A DNA stretch of 64,000 nt. Origin: Talinum fruticosum (lineage: Eukaryota; Streptophyta; Magnoliopsida; Caryophyllales; Talinaceae). This document shows, piece by piece, positions 9,628 to 20,939 of the stretch; positions within the stretch are counted from its first letter, which is position 1; the number at the start of each line of letters is the position of its first letter. The stretch lies in assembly GCA_021018815.1 (NCBI GenBank), contig JAITYX010000004.1, forward strand, positions 8,503,501 to 8,567,500, read 5' to 3'. Both the position numbers and the translations under genes were made by a program. Below the pieces are notes generated by a model. That model saw only the letters and a program-made list of their open reading frames with translations, did no database searches and was not told the DNA's origin.

Positions 9628-11555
9628 TGATAAGTGCATGAAATACATATGTTTTATAGCTTTGATGCTTTTCTTTGGAAAATTTGACTCAATGGAACAT
9701 GTTTTTGCTCATTTTCATCTTTATGCTTGTGTTTTTGAGATGAGTTGTGTAGAGTTGTTCATTACCACCAAGTATTCCCGAGATTTGCTGATGTTTTGAG
9801 TATTGTGTTGAACAACATGGTCTATCCCTCGTAGTTAGAATGACTGTTCCCTTTTTTTTTCCCCAAAATTTGTTATTCTAGCAACCAACACGGACAATCC
9901 ATGTCTGCTGGCACAACCCATGTTAGACGTCCTTTGGCCCAATAATTTTGCTACTAGAACGGGTAGGTCATTTCCATGAGAACGGCCCATTTTGCAATGT
10001 TTCCATCAAGATCGAGCATTCCCACAACCAACATGGGAAACTCATGTTGGTGAATATGACTCGTGTTAGTTGCTTTTTCTGCCATGTCGCTTCAATTCTT
10101 ACAACTATGCCTCTTAATTGCATGTTGACTACTATTAAAGGCCGGATTTTTCAGCAATTTTGGGCATCCGACATCATCCTCGTCCACCATCTTCACCATC
10201 TAAGGTTCATCCACTATTTTCACCATTAGAAAGAGAAAGTTAAGAGATTTGAGAATAGTTCGTGCAAAGTTGAAGAAATGCTTGAAAATCGAGAGATCGA
10301 GTTGTTCACATTGAGAAGTTCACCATTTTGTTTTTTCTCAAAATAAGATATGACTCGTGTTAGAATGCTTGCTGAAGATTAATCACTTTTATTCACCATT
10401 TTGTTTTTTCTTTCTAATTTAAACTATGTTAGTTTTGATGTTGGTTTTACTGAAAAATTTACTTATGAGTACACTTAGGTTTGGTGTAATAAGTTCCGGA
10501 ACCAAGTAAATTTAGAAGATAATTTTTGAACCATTACAAATCGGGTATAATGATTTTTTGACCCTTTTCCGGTATGAAAGTTAACTTTTCGGCTAACTTT
10601 TTGACTTATTATATAAATTAATCATTCTACCCCTTATTAAAACTGATATCTCTTTATTTGAAATTCAACTGCTCATGTAATATGGGAAGGTTAAATAAAC
10701 TCAGTCAAGATGTGGAGGACATTTGAAAAAGAAAAAAATCTTCAAATTTCAAATAAGGAGATATTGTTTTTAATGAGGGTAGAATGGTCAATGTACATAA
10801 CAAGTCAAAAATTGGTTAGAAAGTTAACTTTGATACCAAAAAGGGCAAAAAAATTATTGTACCTAATTCGTGATGGTTCAAAAAAAATTTCAAAATTTAC
10901 CGGTTCCAAATATCATTACTACAAACCTAAGGTGTAACCATAAGCAAAATTTTCTTAGTTTTAGTTATTGCGAGTAGTACTTTTTAATCTAGAGTAGTTG
11001 AACTTTTGTGCTTGGATTTTATTTAGAATGATTCTATCCATCTTAGAGGATTTATGCTATTTTGAGATTATTGGTTATTTTCTTACATGTATTATAGTTG
11101 CTTGAATGAAGTACTGAAAGGAGAACTTTAGTATCGAAAAACCGAGATTAGATTTAATTTATGATGTCTAGAGATAGAATTGCTAATTAGGAGATTTGAT
11201 AATCTATGTTTATGATTGAATTGAAAAACCAAGAGAATAGGTAATTGATTTAATTCAAGTAATTCACTTCATTTTGAAACAAGGTTGTGATTGTCATTTG
11301 ATTATCGATCTTTAAGTCGTCCGAATGAATGCAAAGCACGTGTTTAATTAATTGAAAGCATTTTAGGTCAAAAACCCTAGGTATTTTAATTTCATAGATT
11401 TCTTGAGAAATTTAATATTTGTTTATCAACCAAAAACTCCAATTTGAATTGTTTAGCATATTGAGACGTTTAAAACTCAATAGATTACATTAGTTCTTGT
11501 GGAATGACACTTGACTCGTTATAACGATAAAACTGTGTACTTGCGAAGTGGATCA
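9628..11555. mobile_element. Solo LTR inserted in copia RNase H
   Basis: It starts TGATAAGTGCATGAAATACA and ends GAAGTGGATCA. Flanks CGACT (9623-9627) and CAACT (11556-11560) form a 5-bp duplication with one mismatch, and removal restores the copia reading frame. At 1928 bp, and with the TGATAAGTGCATGAAAT start, it resembles Ty3/gypsy Tat/Athila-type LTRs. That family assignment is from memory. A foldback MITE (10452-10954) contributes about 500 bp of its length. Confidence 0.75.
10452..10954. mobile_element. Foldback MITE within the solo LTR
   Basis: A roughly 500-bp, near-complete inverted repeat. The left arm (AAATTTACTTATGAGTACAC ... TCTCTTTATTTGAAATT) pairs over about 200 bp with the right arm read on the other strand (AAATTTTGCTTATGGTTACA ... 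TCTCCTTATTTGAAATT). There is no coding capacity; a 75-aa apparent ORF is part of the right arm. Superfamily not determined. Confidence 0.75.
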
Positions 11556-12045
11556 CAACTATATGCTTATTGTGACTTAGATTGGAAGGTTTATCCCCTT
11601 AGTAGGCGTTCTCTCACATGGTATTTTGTAATCCTTGAAGGTTGTCTTATTTCCTGGAGAACAAAGAAATAAACCACAATATCACGATTTTCGCCAAAAA
11701 CCAAGTATAGAGTCATGGCTATAGTGACAAATGAGCTAATTTGTCTTAAGTAGTTTTTGGCATCCATTGGGGTATTTTATGATCAACCTATGCAATTATA
11801 TTAAGACCACCAAGCCACATTGCATATAGTTAAGAACCCGATCTTCCATGAAAGGACTAAGCGTATCGAAATCGATTGCCATTTTATTCGAGGACGTTTG
11901 GTTTCGGGATGTCTTATCATAGGATATGTCCCCTTAAAGCATCGGTTGACGGATATTGTCACCAAAGCTTTAGGCAAGTAACCATTCATGTGGCTACAAG
12001 GCAAGCTAGGCATCCTTGAACAGTATGCTCCACCTTGAAGGGGAG

Positions 12046-12145
12046 TGATGAGAGAGAAACATTGTAAAATATTTTTGTGCATATATGTTATCTAGTGTCA
12101 TAATTAGATGTCTTGGGGGCGCAAACCCTTGAACTCATATGTATA
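12046..12145 (+). repeat. Truncated 3' LTR of the stack A copia element
   Basis: It follows the polypurine tract AAGGGGAG and matches the first half of the 5' LTR, ending after 'gaactcatatgtata'. The rest is absent. Confidence 0.75.
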
Positions 12146-12346
12146 CTTCTCAAAATTCAGAATGAACTAAAATTAAAATTTATTCAATAACCAAAATTGA
12201 AAGGTAGCAAAATTCAGAAAATGAAAATTTAGCAACTTAAGTATCAAACCACCAAACATCCAAAGTAAGTTTCAACTACCAAAAATTTGACAAGGGTTAC
12301 TAAATTCAAATTTAAAGAGTATAATCAAATCATGACAGCAAATCAA
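12146..12346. other. Unassigned AT-rich sequence
   Basis: A-rich sequence between the broken copia LTR and the next solo LTR. No ORF, TIR or RNA feature is recognised. Confidence 0.5.
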
Positions 12347-12351
12347 CAACC

Positions 12352-13030
12352 TGTTAGGAAATAGAGCAAAGAACATAATGGAAGCGATGAGATATTTAGA
12401 AAATAGACAAGAAGGCAAAATAAAGATGAACACCAAATTTTTACGTGGAAACCTAAAATAGACAGAAAACCACGGGCGGAAGTATAAGATCCACTCAATT
12501 GAATAAGTACAAAATTCAATCTCAAGGGGTATGAAAGCACAGCGAGATTAGAATAAAATAGATTATAAAAACTCTCAAATACTCACTCACAACACCTAAA
12601 GTAGATAATTCGAGATAAATCCACAAAGACTAATGATGGTGGATGATATTCGGTATGAATTTGGGATGGTTTGGTGAATGAAAATGGTGGAATTTATAAT
12701 GGAATTTGAAGTTATGCCATTATTAGCAATAAACAAGGTTAAACAAGGTAGTAAAATTAGCTATTAACCTCATAATAACCCCAACTAGCTGTTGAAAATT
12801 AGCCAAAATCGGAAGAAGACGAAAGCGAACAAGCAAAACCGCCAAAAACTAGAGCTGGCACCCGACATGGGCCATGTCGATGGACACTCCCTGCCCGTGT
12901 TGGGTGATACATGATTCTTTTCCGGGTAGACTTCAAGCACACGCCATTTCCCATGCAACATGACCCATTTACAACAGAAAACCGAGCATAGCATGTCTTT
13001 TGAATAAAATTTTGGCCACCTCACCTAACA
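12352..13030 (-). mobile_element. Solo LTR with perfect 5-bp TSD
   Basis: It starts TGTTAGGAAATAG and ends CACCTAACA. CAACC occurs immediately before (12347-12351) and after (13031-13035). The phrases 'tttttacgtggaaacc' and 'aaaaccacgggcgga' are typical of plant copia LTRs read on the reverse strand. Length is 679 bp. No PBS or internal region is attached. Confidence 0.75.
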
Positions 13031-13035
13031 CAACC

Positions 13036-13622
13036 TAATTCAAAATGGTGCAAGATCAAAAATAATAGGGAAACAACAAGAAGAACCTCTAGCCCTATTA
13101 GTGGAGGTTCTAAGGTTAGTTTCCAAAATTCTCAAGCAGCACAATTGTAGGGATAAGCTTAAATCTCTTTCTTTCGTATGTTATTTCCATTTTTATTTCT
13201 CGGACCTAGTTTTTGGGCTTGTAAGTTTATGAAACTGGGTTTCCTTTGATTCAAGATTGTAATTTTGTTAATTAAATTAATTAAGATTTGGATCAAATTG
13301 GCACTATTGTGCTATGTTCTTCCACTCATCACTCATCAAGAGGGGCGGGTGGTTGAGAATATAAAGAACGGCTAAATTTTCAACTTTAATTCATGGATGA
13401 GAAGTTATTAGTAAATATTTTTAACACTTCAGTTTATTCTCACATAATCAACTATTTACATTTGTCAATTATAATAATGGAAAAAAATTAATTACCATAT
13501 ATTTTTCAATAAACAAGTGCATGTAAATCTTATTCTCATAATATCGTGACAAAAGTATCACATGTTGCATCAAATTATTTTATAAAATTTCAATAATGAA
13601 CTTGCTTTGAATAAAATTATTA
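13036..13622. other. Unassigned non-coding sequence
   Basis: AT-rich, with an LTR-like stretch at about 13090-13320. No boundaries, ORF or target duplication could be established. Confidence 0.45.
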
Positions 13623-13627
13623 AGAGA

Positions 13628-14248
13628 TGTTAGGAATTAAGCTACACTCTAAACCTCACTTTCAATATGAAATTTAGAGCAAATAATCCAGAAGCAATTT
13701 AGGATGAATAATATCAAGAAATTAGATGGAGATAAAAAACAAGAACGAGAAAAGGATTTAACGTATAAAACCCAACTCGGGAGAAACTACGGACGACAAG
13801 AGTACAAACAAATCCACTATTATGAGATAATACAAGAACGATCTCAAACCCCGACACCTTTCTAAACCCGAGATATCACAATCTCACAACACTCTCTCCT
13901 CACGGTAGCACTCTCTTAGATGAGATTTACCATATGGCTGGAATAGTCATGGGACACCCCCAAGGGCTCCAACCCGGATAATTCACTCACCCCACTTCCT
14001 TCGCCCACAATCACAAGTTGTACATAAAGCCCTCCTTTTAGAGGTGTAGGACCTAATAACAACCTCCCAACAAAATCTCCTAAACTTACCGAAATTCTTA
14101 CTCTTAATTCTAATAGGTAACAATTACCTAATACAAATAGGAAACAAAGTCTTATCTAAATACAATTAGGTTTAGGATACTCAAATCTATAAATAAACAA
14201 TCTTTTCTAAAATCGAACCAAGTAGACTTGAATAAGCGACTACAAATA
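13628..14248 (-). repeat. Left (3') LTR of the host element, first segment
   Basis: Matches 34100-34455 along its first 400 bp, sharing 'caaatccactattatgaga' and 'acccccaagggctcc'. It is interrupted at 14248 by the MULE and continues at 33878-33963. Confidence 0.75.
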
Positions 14249-14438
14249 GAGTCCTCGGATATATTTGCCCTTAAAGTGTTCGAGAAATGCAGCTTTGCCC
14301 CCAATTATTTTTTCGTTTAATCGTGCCATTAATGAAGTAAAACTATGCAAAATTTACCCTTAGGGCTCACAAAAAGTGGTTTTAGCCAATTGTTAAGTAT
14401 TTTTTAATTTTTTTAGGCAGTTTTCATTTTGGGCAGTC
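14249..14438. repeat. Left TIR of the MULE
   Basis: Reads GAGTCCTCGGATATATTTGC through 'gttttcattttgggcag'. It is inverted at 33688-33877, including the shared block 'ttagccaattgttaagtatt' / 'ttaaaaattggctaaaacc'. Confidence 0.8.
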
Positions 14439-14639
14439 TTGGGCGGGTTTCGGGTGGGGATTAGTCATATATTGGGAATTAAAAGGGTAGAGGAAGCATT
14501 TAGGTAGTTTCCTCCAAATGCCGGGGTTTTCGAAGTTGATAGGGGTAAGGGTTTGAGAGAGAATGGGAGATTGAATTGGGGGAAGGGGAAGGCTGATTTT
14601 GGAAATTGGTTTGGGGGTTTTGTAATTCATCCAAAATCG

Positions 14640-15044
14640 ACCACATTTACAAGTGAAAAATGTCAAGTTTCGCTGCTCAAAGCCCAATTCATGCATGCCG
14701 TTCTTGTCCTTGTTTTTCAGATTGTCAAAGGCGATGCAAATATGGAAAAAATGCATAATTTTGACAAGCATGATAACGACGAATCTCGTGAGGAGGTTCG
14801 CGTGTTGCAAGAGGTATGAAATGGTTGGGGTTGCAATTATTTTGAATGGGTGGATGACTCTCTTTGTGACCACATAAGATCGATGGTAGTAGGCTTGATT
14901 ATGCAAAATAAAGTTCTTAGTCGAGATGTTGAAGAACTGTGGAGTTTGAAGCAACAAACAGCAGTAGAGAGAGAGGAATTGAGGAAGTTGAAGGGGAAGA
15001 ATAAAAAGTTGAAAATGGAGGTCAACGGATATGTGAACAGATAG
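14640..15044 (+). pseudogene. GRF-type zinc-finger remnant in the MULE
   Basis: Across frameshifts the plus strand reads TTNLVRRFACCKRYEM followed by GCNYFEWVDDSLCDHIRS, matching the second half of a plant GRF zinc finger. The next 55 residues (14880-15044) are a charged, leucine-spaced helix (VLSRDVEELWSLK, then EELRKLKGKNKKLKMEV), the coiled-coil tail usual for these proteins. Convergent to the transposase and close to the left TIR, it is probably a second MULE ORF or a captured host fragment. It is now broken by at least one frameshift. Confidence 0.6.
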
Positions 15045-15395
15045 AGGATTTTTATGATTCCGATGATGTTATTCTCGTGTTGCGATTGCCATTGTGTTTG
15101 GGTTAGTTGCGAAAAGGAAGAGTATTTATTACTAGGTGCATTTGTGGGTTAGGAATGGGTAAGGAGATCTGATTTAGGATAATATATTTTATGTTGGAGG
15201 GATGGGTGAATTTTGGAGAATACATGTCAAAAATTTGATCTAATTTAGGTGAATTATAAATTCTTATGTTGGAGAAATGTATCTTTGGGGGGAAGACAAT
15301 GTATTTTGGATTAACTTTTGTAGTCATGATCTAATGGAATGAAACCTCAATAATTTGATTCATATAATTCTTTTATGGTTAATGCATAATTTGTT

Positions 15396-17368
15396 TTATA
15401 TTGTTTGTTTATAATTTATGAATGTCTCGCAAGAATAAACTTTTTCATTCATATCCACAATGAACCTTTCCATCCTATGTTTAACACTATACAACCCATT
15501 TCGAGCCCTCGGTGCAATCCAAAATCTAGATTGATCTTTTTTGGCTTGCAACTTAGTGATGATTATAGGACAGATTGGATTATCTAAAGTTGTAGCCCAT
15601 CCTTGTCTTTTAGCAATCCTATTCATCACAAAATTGTAAATATCATCAAGCATTGTTTGAATTGGCTTGTACCTAGCTGCAACAATACTCTCATTGAAGA
15701 TTTTTGCCATATTATTGTCAACAGAATCACACTTCATTGTGGTGAAAAAGAAACTTCCGCAGAAATGTTTAGGATCCTTTCTCTCTAAATGGTTCCATGC
15801 AGCAAGGTCTAAGTCATGGATTTCTTGCTTATACTTATTGAACTCGCATCTCGTTTGTGCTCTTAGCAAAATTCCGAAAGGCATCCCTATACACTAATCC
15901 TTTCCAGGTCTTCCTAAGATTTGCATAGACATGTCTAGCACGAAGTCTATGCTCACATTTTGGCAAGAGCGTTGTTATAGCATCCATAAGACCCTATTAA
16001 GAAAACAATGTTAGTAATACATTATATAAAAATGCAAGCAGGTGAATTGCAAGTAAATCAATCAATATTTTAGTATAATACTAACCTTTTGCTGATCGGA
16101 TATGATAACCCAACCATCTCCATCACCAATATGCAGGTCTTCAATTAAGTACTTGGTAAACCATGCCCAACTAGCGAGCATTCTCCACTCGAAATACACC
16201 CTAAGCTACAGGGTACATCCGACTATTTGCATCCCTGCCTACAGCCACATAAACTTGACCATTCCATGATCCTTTAATGAAGCATGCATCAATTGACAAA
16301 ACCTGCCCGCACCTTACTAAGAATCCTCTCTTCAAGCTCTCCACACAAATGTACAATTACTTGAAAATATACCCCTTCTAAGTTTTGGTTGTTGCAAACT
16401 TGACAGTTGACCCACTGTTCGCTTGAATACCTCATATGCATAATCCCTTAAGAGTCCAAATTGTTCTATGTAGTCTCTAACAATGGCTCTCAATGCCAAA
16501 TTCCTAGCCCTTAAGCACATAGACTCCGAGGGCATGTAATTTCTTTCCCTCAAAACCAACTCCTGAAAAGCCCTTACCCTCAAAGTAGGCATAACCCTAA
16601 AAGTCTTTGTGTATTCACTTGCAAGCCAGGCAGTGTTCATCCTTGTCTTCCTCCCCTCCACACCAAATGGGATACATATATATGGTGTTCTTATAATTTT
16701 AATCTGCCAAGTCTTAGTTGTCCCATAGTAAGAACAATGAATATACCACTCATAATTCTCTACTCGAGCAATGGTAATTCAACCTACCCTTATCACTTTT
16801 CCCAACCTTCAAATAGTATCCTCTAAATATCTTATAATCATCCACAACTTTCTTAAATTCTTTCTTATCGAAAAATACATCCCAACCTCCAGCTCGTAAT
16901 CTTTAAGTGTTGCCTCGCCTCTATATCCGGGGTACTTTATCCTTTTCTTTTTCTTTCTCTTATTTGAGTCTTGATTTTCATCACTTGACTCGGATGAAGA
17001 TCTCTCTACATAGTCTAATTCATGTTCTAAGTCGGGTGTATCTGCAGTTGTATTGTTCTCATTAATCAACTGCATATTTTTCAAAACATCTTCCCTCAAT
17101 TTTTCTTTTCTTCCCTAACCTTAACATACTCTTCATCATCTTCATCCTCTCAATTCACATAATTATCATCATCGGACAAACCTTCTAAGTCATCAAAAGG
17201 GGTGGTTTCATCACCCTTTATAAACTCACCCTCATCTTCAACATCCTTACCTCCATTCTCTCCACAATCATCAACTACATCATTATGTTCAACATACAAC
17301 TCAATAAAATTCTGTTGTTCAATAATAACAAGTATATCATGAATTTGTTCATCTCTCTCAATGGCTAC
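15396..17368 (-). pseudogene. MuDR-type transposase, main part
   Basis: Reading leftward on the minus strand: an acidic N-terminal region (17150-17360, rich in D/E); YPGYRGEATLKDYELEVGMY; the region with YIEQFGLLRDYAYEV (16332-16661); the DDE core start LSIDACFIKGSWNGQVYVAVG; then WVIISDQQK near 16110; GLVYRDAFRNFAKS; and FNKYKQEIHDLDLAAWNHLE to VMNRIAKRQGW (15396-15884). These follow the order of plant MuDR/MULE transposases. Several stops and frameshifts (for example VA* where VAW is expected) make it inactive. The extreme N-terminus continues at 32921-33110, beyond the nested copia insertion. Confidence 0.82.
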
Positions 17369-17373
17369 AAGAT

Positions 17374-18961
17374 CGAAAGTTAGCTCTTGGAGAGACCAAG
17401 TCACTCTAGAGGGGGTGAATAGGGTGATTTTGAAATTTTCTTCGATTAAACAATAAATTCGTCCGAGTAGAGTTGGAGTCATGGATGAACTCGAAAAGAC
17501 CCGACTCGAAATCGGTAAAGAATATAGAAGCGAGAATAGATCGAACAAATAAACAATCCGAGTCTAGAATGAACTCGAAAACTGGTAACACGTAAAGTAC
17601 GTGGAAACCCTCCCGGGGCATAAAACCACGGACCGTGCTAATCCAAGCACGAAGTCAAATCCACTATTTTAAATCCACAAAATAAAGTAGATCGACTCAA
17701 CCAGAGTTGCTCCCTTAGACAACTCCTTACAAGTTTTTCCTAGACTCGGAAAATTCCTATTCCGATATAGTACTTCCTAGCTGAGATACCTCTTATAACT
17801 AGGGACAACCGAGCTGAGTTAACCTTTACAGCTCAGTCAAGAGACCTTACTTAGAGAGTAAGAAAAGAGTTTGTAATCGAGTACATGACCTTACAACTCG
17901 GAATATAATGAAATACAAAACTGGAGTTGTAAGTAAAAGATTGAGAATGAATACAATGACTTTTGATCAAGTATGTATTTTTACAATTGGTTCAGCAATC
18001 TTCAGTTCTTGAGAGTTGACTTCTATTTATAGATAACCAAGCAGACTTAGCCGTTGTGTCCATCTTCCGATTGGAAGTCCCTTTATGACCATTGTGAAGG
18101 ATTTTCCGAGTCACTCGGAAAATATCCATTGAAATATGAACGTTAGACAACGGCTCTTGACTCCCTTGGAAGTGCCTAAAACCACTGGCGGTGTCTTCAA
18201 AAGTAAGGTGGAAACCAACGTTGAGCTTAGTGTTGCAGATTTCCATTTCGGAAACAGCACAACCCCGACACGGTGTCCGGGGCTAGGTCGGAGGTGGAAA
18301 AAGCCTTGTCTGCTGGTGATTTGACGTTTTGAAGCTCGGTTACTTTTGTAATTCAAATTTATGATAGCCTCGTTTGAATCACCTACAAAAGTAAATCAAT
18401 TTGGTTCTCAAAGTATAAAATGCTTTGGTCCAAGATTAGACACGAGATAATAATATAATTAAGATAATTAAGTGACTAATTATCTGGGTTAGAAAAAGGA
18501 ATGGAATTTTCCGAGTCTAATATTCATGATACTCAAAATTCCATCCGAGTCGATCTAAAAGAGAATCAAGTCAAATAAAGAATATCGGAGAGAACAAACT
18601 TGATCTAGACTAAGCATGATTCAAACTAGAAGCGCCGACTCTTACGGAATAAGACCTGTAATATGAAGTCGATCCTGAGTAAGGTTATACGAATACTAGC
18701 GTTTGAACATGCGATAATTCTAAGTGAATGACTCGAACCGAGTGTAACATAGTGAGTGCAGATATGCTTTCGAGTCACACAGAGTCATGCATAAATACAT
18801 GAAATAATTTCTATAACACTTAGAGAAAATACTATATCACTCGTAAAAGTTTCTATGGCACGAGAGAATGACTTGGAATCAAAACTTTATAAGTGAGAAA
18901 ATCTTATACCCGATTCCCTTGATAGAACTCAGAAAAGTGAGGTGTAAAGTTTGAGTCTTCA
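17374..18961 (-). repeat. 3' LTR of the SIRE-type element
   Basis: Starts CGAAAGTTAGCTCTTGG (the first base mutated from T) and ends GTTTGAGTCTTCA. Nearly collinear with 31324-32915, with scattered substitutions and small indels. The minus-strand TATA box region and the motif CCGAGT occur repeatedly. Confidence 0.85.
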
Positions 18962-18973
18962 ATCTCCCCTTTT
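18962..18973 (-). other. Polypurine tract
   Basis: On the minus strand AAAAGGGGAGAT lies directly upstream of the 3' LTR, the plus-strand priming site expected there. Confidence 0.75.
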
Positions 18974-19310
18974 GATGAAAGGCATTCCATACTTAGACGT
19001 AAACTTTGTTAGTGATATAAATCTGTTTTTGCAAACTTGTGCAAAAAGTAAGGCAAGGTTGCATAGCGTAAACTAAATTAGAGCATACCGAAGTATCGGA
19101 ACATGAAGCAATAAAATAGATACTAAGTAAGAGAACACATTTGATGGAAACTCATAAATGCTTGCATTTGTCATTGTACTCAGAGAATTGGAACAAAATG
19201 CATAAGTTCATTGAATTGAAAGAAAATATGTACAGAGTGTGAGAGAGAGAGACTCCCCTAGACAAGACAACAAATTTTCTATCTATTCTCCCCTTGCCTT
19301 TCAGAAAAAC

Positions 19311-20883
19311 CGAAGATTCGGACACCACACAACACTTTCGAGTTGTATGAATGGAATCAGGTATAACAATTTCTTACTTATAGAGTTTTGATTCCAAGGC
19401 ATTCTCCGAATCTTAGAAACTTTTCTAAGTGATATGGTATCTTATCTAAGTGATACAGACATTTACTTCATGTATTTCTTGCTTATTCTTGAATGACTCG
19501 GAAAATGGATTTGAGTGTCTCACTCGGCTCCGAGTCCCTCATTGCTTAGATTTATCGTATACCGATTAGACTAATTTTTCGCTCGGATCCGACTTAATGT
19601 TATTTGTTTTATCTTGCTGAAGTCGGTGCTTCTAGTCCGAATCATGTTTAGTCTATATCAAGTTATTTCACTCGATATTCTTTACGTTACTTGATACTTC
19701 GCTTAAGACTAACTCGGATGGAATTTTGAGTTATATGGATATTAGACTCGGAAAATCCCATTCTCTTTCTGACTCGGACAATTACCAACTTAATTATCTT
19801 TATTATTTTATTATCCGTGTTTAATCTTGGACCAAAGTATTTTATACTTTGAGAACCAAAATTGATTTACATTTGTAGGTTATTCAAACGAGGATACACT
19901 TTTCAAACTACAAAAGTAACCGGCTTCAAAACGTCAAATCACCAGCAGACATGGCTTTTCATCTTTTCTATGTCAATTCCGGAAGATTGTGTCGTGGCTG
20001 TCTGTTTCCATATCTGAAAACTGGAACGCCAAGCTTAACGGTGGTTTCCACCTTATCCTTCAAGACGCCGCCAATGGTTTTGGGACTTCCAAGAGAGTTA
20101 AACCGTTGTCCAACGTTCATATCACAACGGATACTTTCCGAGCGACTCGGAAAGCTTTTGTCAACGATCACAAAGGACTCTCGGACAAGCTGTTGAAGAT
20201 AACGGCTACTCGCCCGGTTATCTATAAATAGAAGCCAATTAACAAGACTTGAAGATTGCCGAAATTATTGTTAATACACGTACTTGAGCTAAGTCATTGT
20301 ATTTACTCTCAATCTTCTACTTACAACTCCCACTCGTATTTCATTACTTTACGAGTTGTAAGGTCTTATACTTAGTTACAAACACTTTCTTACTTTCTCT
20401 GTAAGGTCCCTTGACTAAGCCGTAAAGGTTAACTCAGCTTAGTTGTCCCTAGCTGTAAGGGTTATCTCAGCTAGGAAGTACTAGATCGGATAAGGGAATT
20501 TCGAGTCTAGGAAAACTTGTAAAGAGTTGTCTAAGGGAGCAACTCGAGTTCGGTCAGTTCATGGTATTTTGTGGACTCAAAATAGTGGATTTGACTTCGT
20601 GCTTGGATTAGCACGGTTCGTGGTTTTCTGCCTCAGCGAGGTTTCCACGTAATCTCTAAGTGTTTACTTTCCGAGTTTATTCTATACTCGGACTGTCTCA
20701 ACGCCTTTGTTTACTTTGCCACTTTACTCTAAGCGGCTTTTCCGAGTCTATACTTTTCGACTCGATTTTGACTCGAATCCATTTCGTATCTTATTTGGCA
20801 AAAGAGGTTGAACTTCTACGAAAATCCTCCATCACCCTATTCACCCCCCGGGGTGGCTCGAGACTCTCCCGAGCAAACCTTCA
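19311..20883 (+). mobile_element. Inverted solo LTR of the same family
   Basis: AAAAC at 19306-19310 and again at 20884-20888. It starts CGAAGATTCGGACACC and ends GAGCAAACCTTCA, the reverse complement of the start of the 28299 LTR (TGAAGGTTTGCTCG). It therefore belongs to the same subfamily as that LTR and not to the outer pair. No internal sequence is attached. It separates the env-like ORF from the polypurine tract. Confidence 0.8.
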
Positions 20884-20939
20884 AAAACAAAAAAATAGGA
20901 AGAATACAAGAAGTACAAGTTTGATGTCCGGACAAAAAA

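Larger units (their letters stand above)
9458..12045 (+). pseudogene. copia RNase H remnant, split by a solo LTR
   Basis: Part one (9458-9627) reads LLIYLTTILPELCYAVHILS, then FMQEPK and GHHGQGILLRSDSNIRL. Part two resumes at 11561 with YAYCDLDW, then PLSRRSLTWYFVILEG, LISWRTKK, HERTKRIEIDCHF and LTDIVTKAL, the standard copia RNase H and C-terminal blocks. Removing 9628-11555 restores IRL-YAYCD in frame. Stops such as S* before FMQEP show decay. Confidence 0.85.
4715..12145 (+). mobile_element. Decayed Ty1-copia element, host of nested insertions (stack A)
   Basis: Recognisable parts in order: 5' LTR (4715-4914), initiator-Met PBS, gag with zinc-knuckle remnant, the integrase C-terminal end, RT, RNase H, polypurine AAGGGGAG (12038-12045), and a 3' LTR fragment from 12046. 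Protease and the integrase core are missing through a deletion near 5930. Two insertions split the pol region: 7360-9457 and 9628-11555. The reading frame is broken by many stops, so the element is dead. The RT/RNase H wording (GWREAMSEEVDTLEKN, HERTKRIEIDCHF) is typical of plant copia elements. Confidence 0.85.

Noticed and set aside
14424..14957. 177-codon minus-strand open frame
   Set aside because: It lies opposite the GRF-like remnant and the TIR of the MULE, and its translation has no recognisable domain; the plus strand explains the region better.
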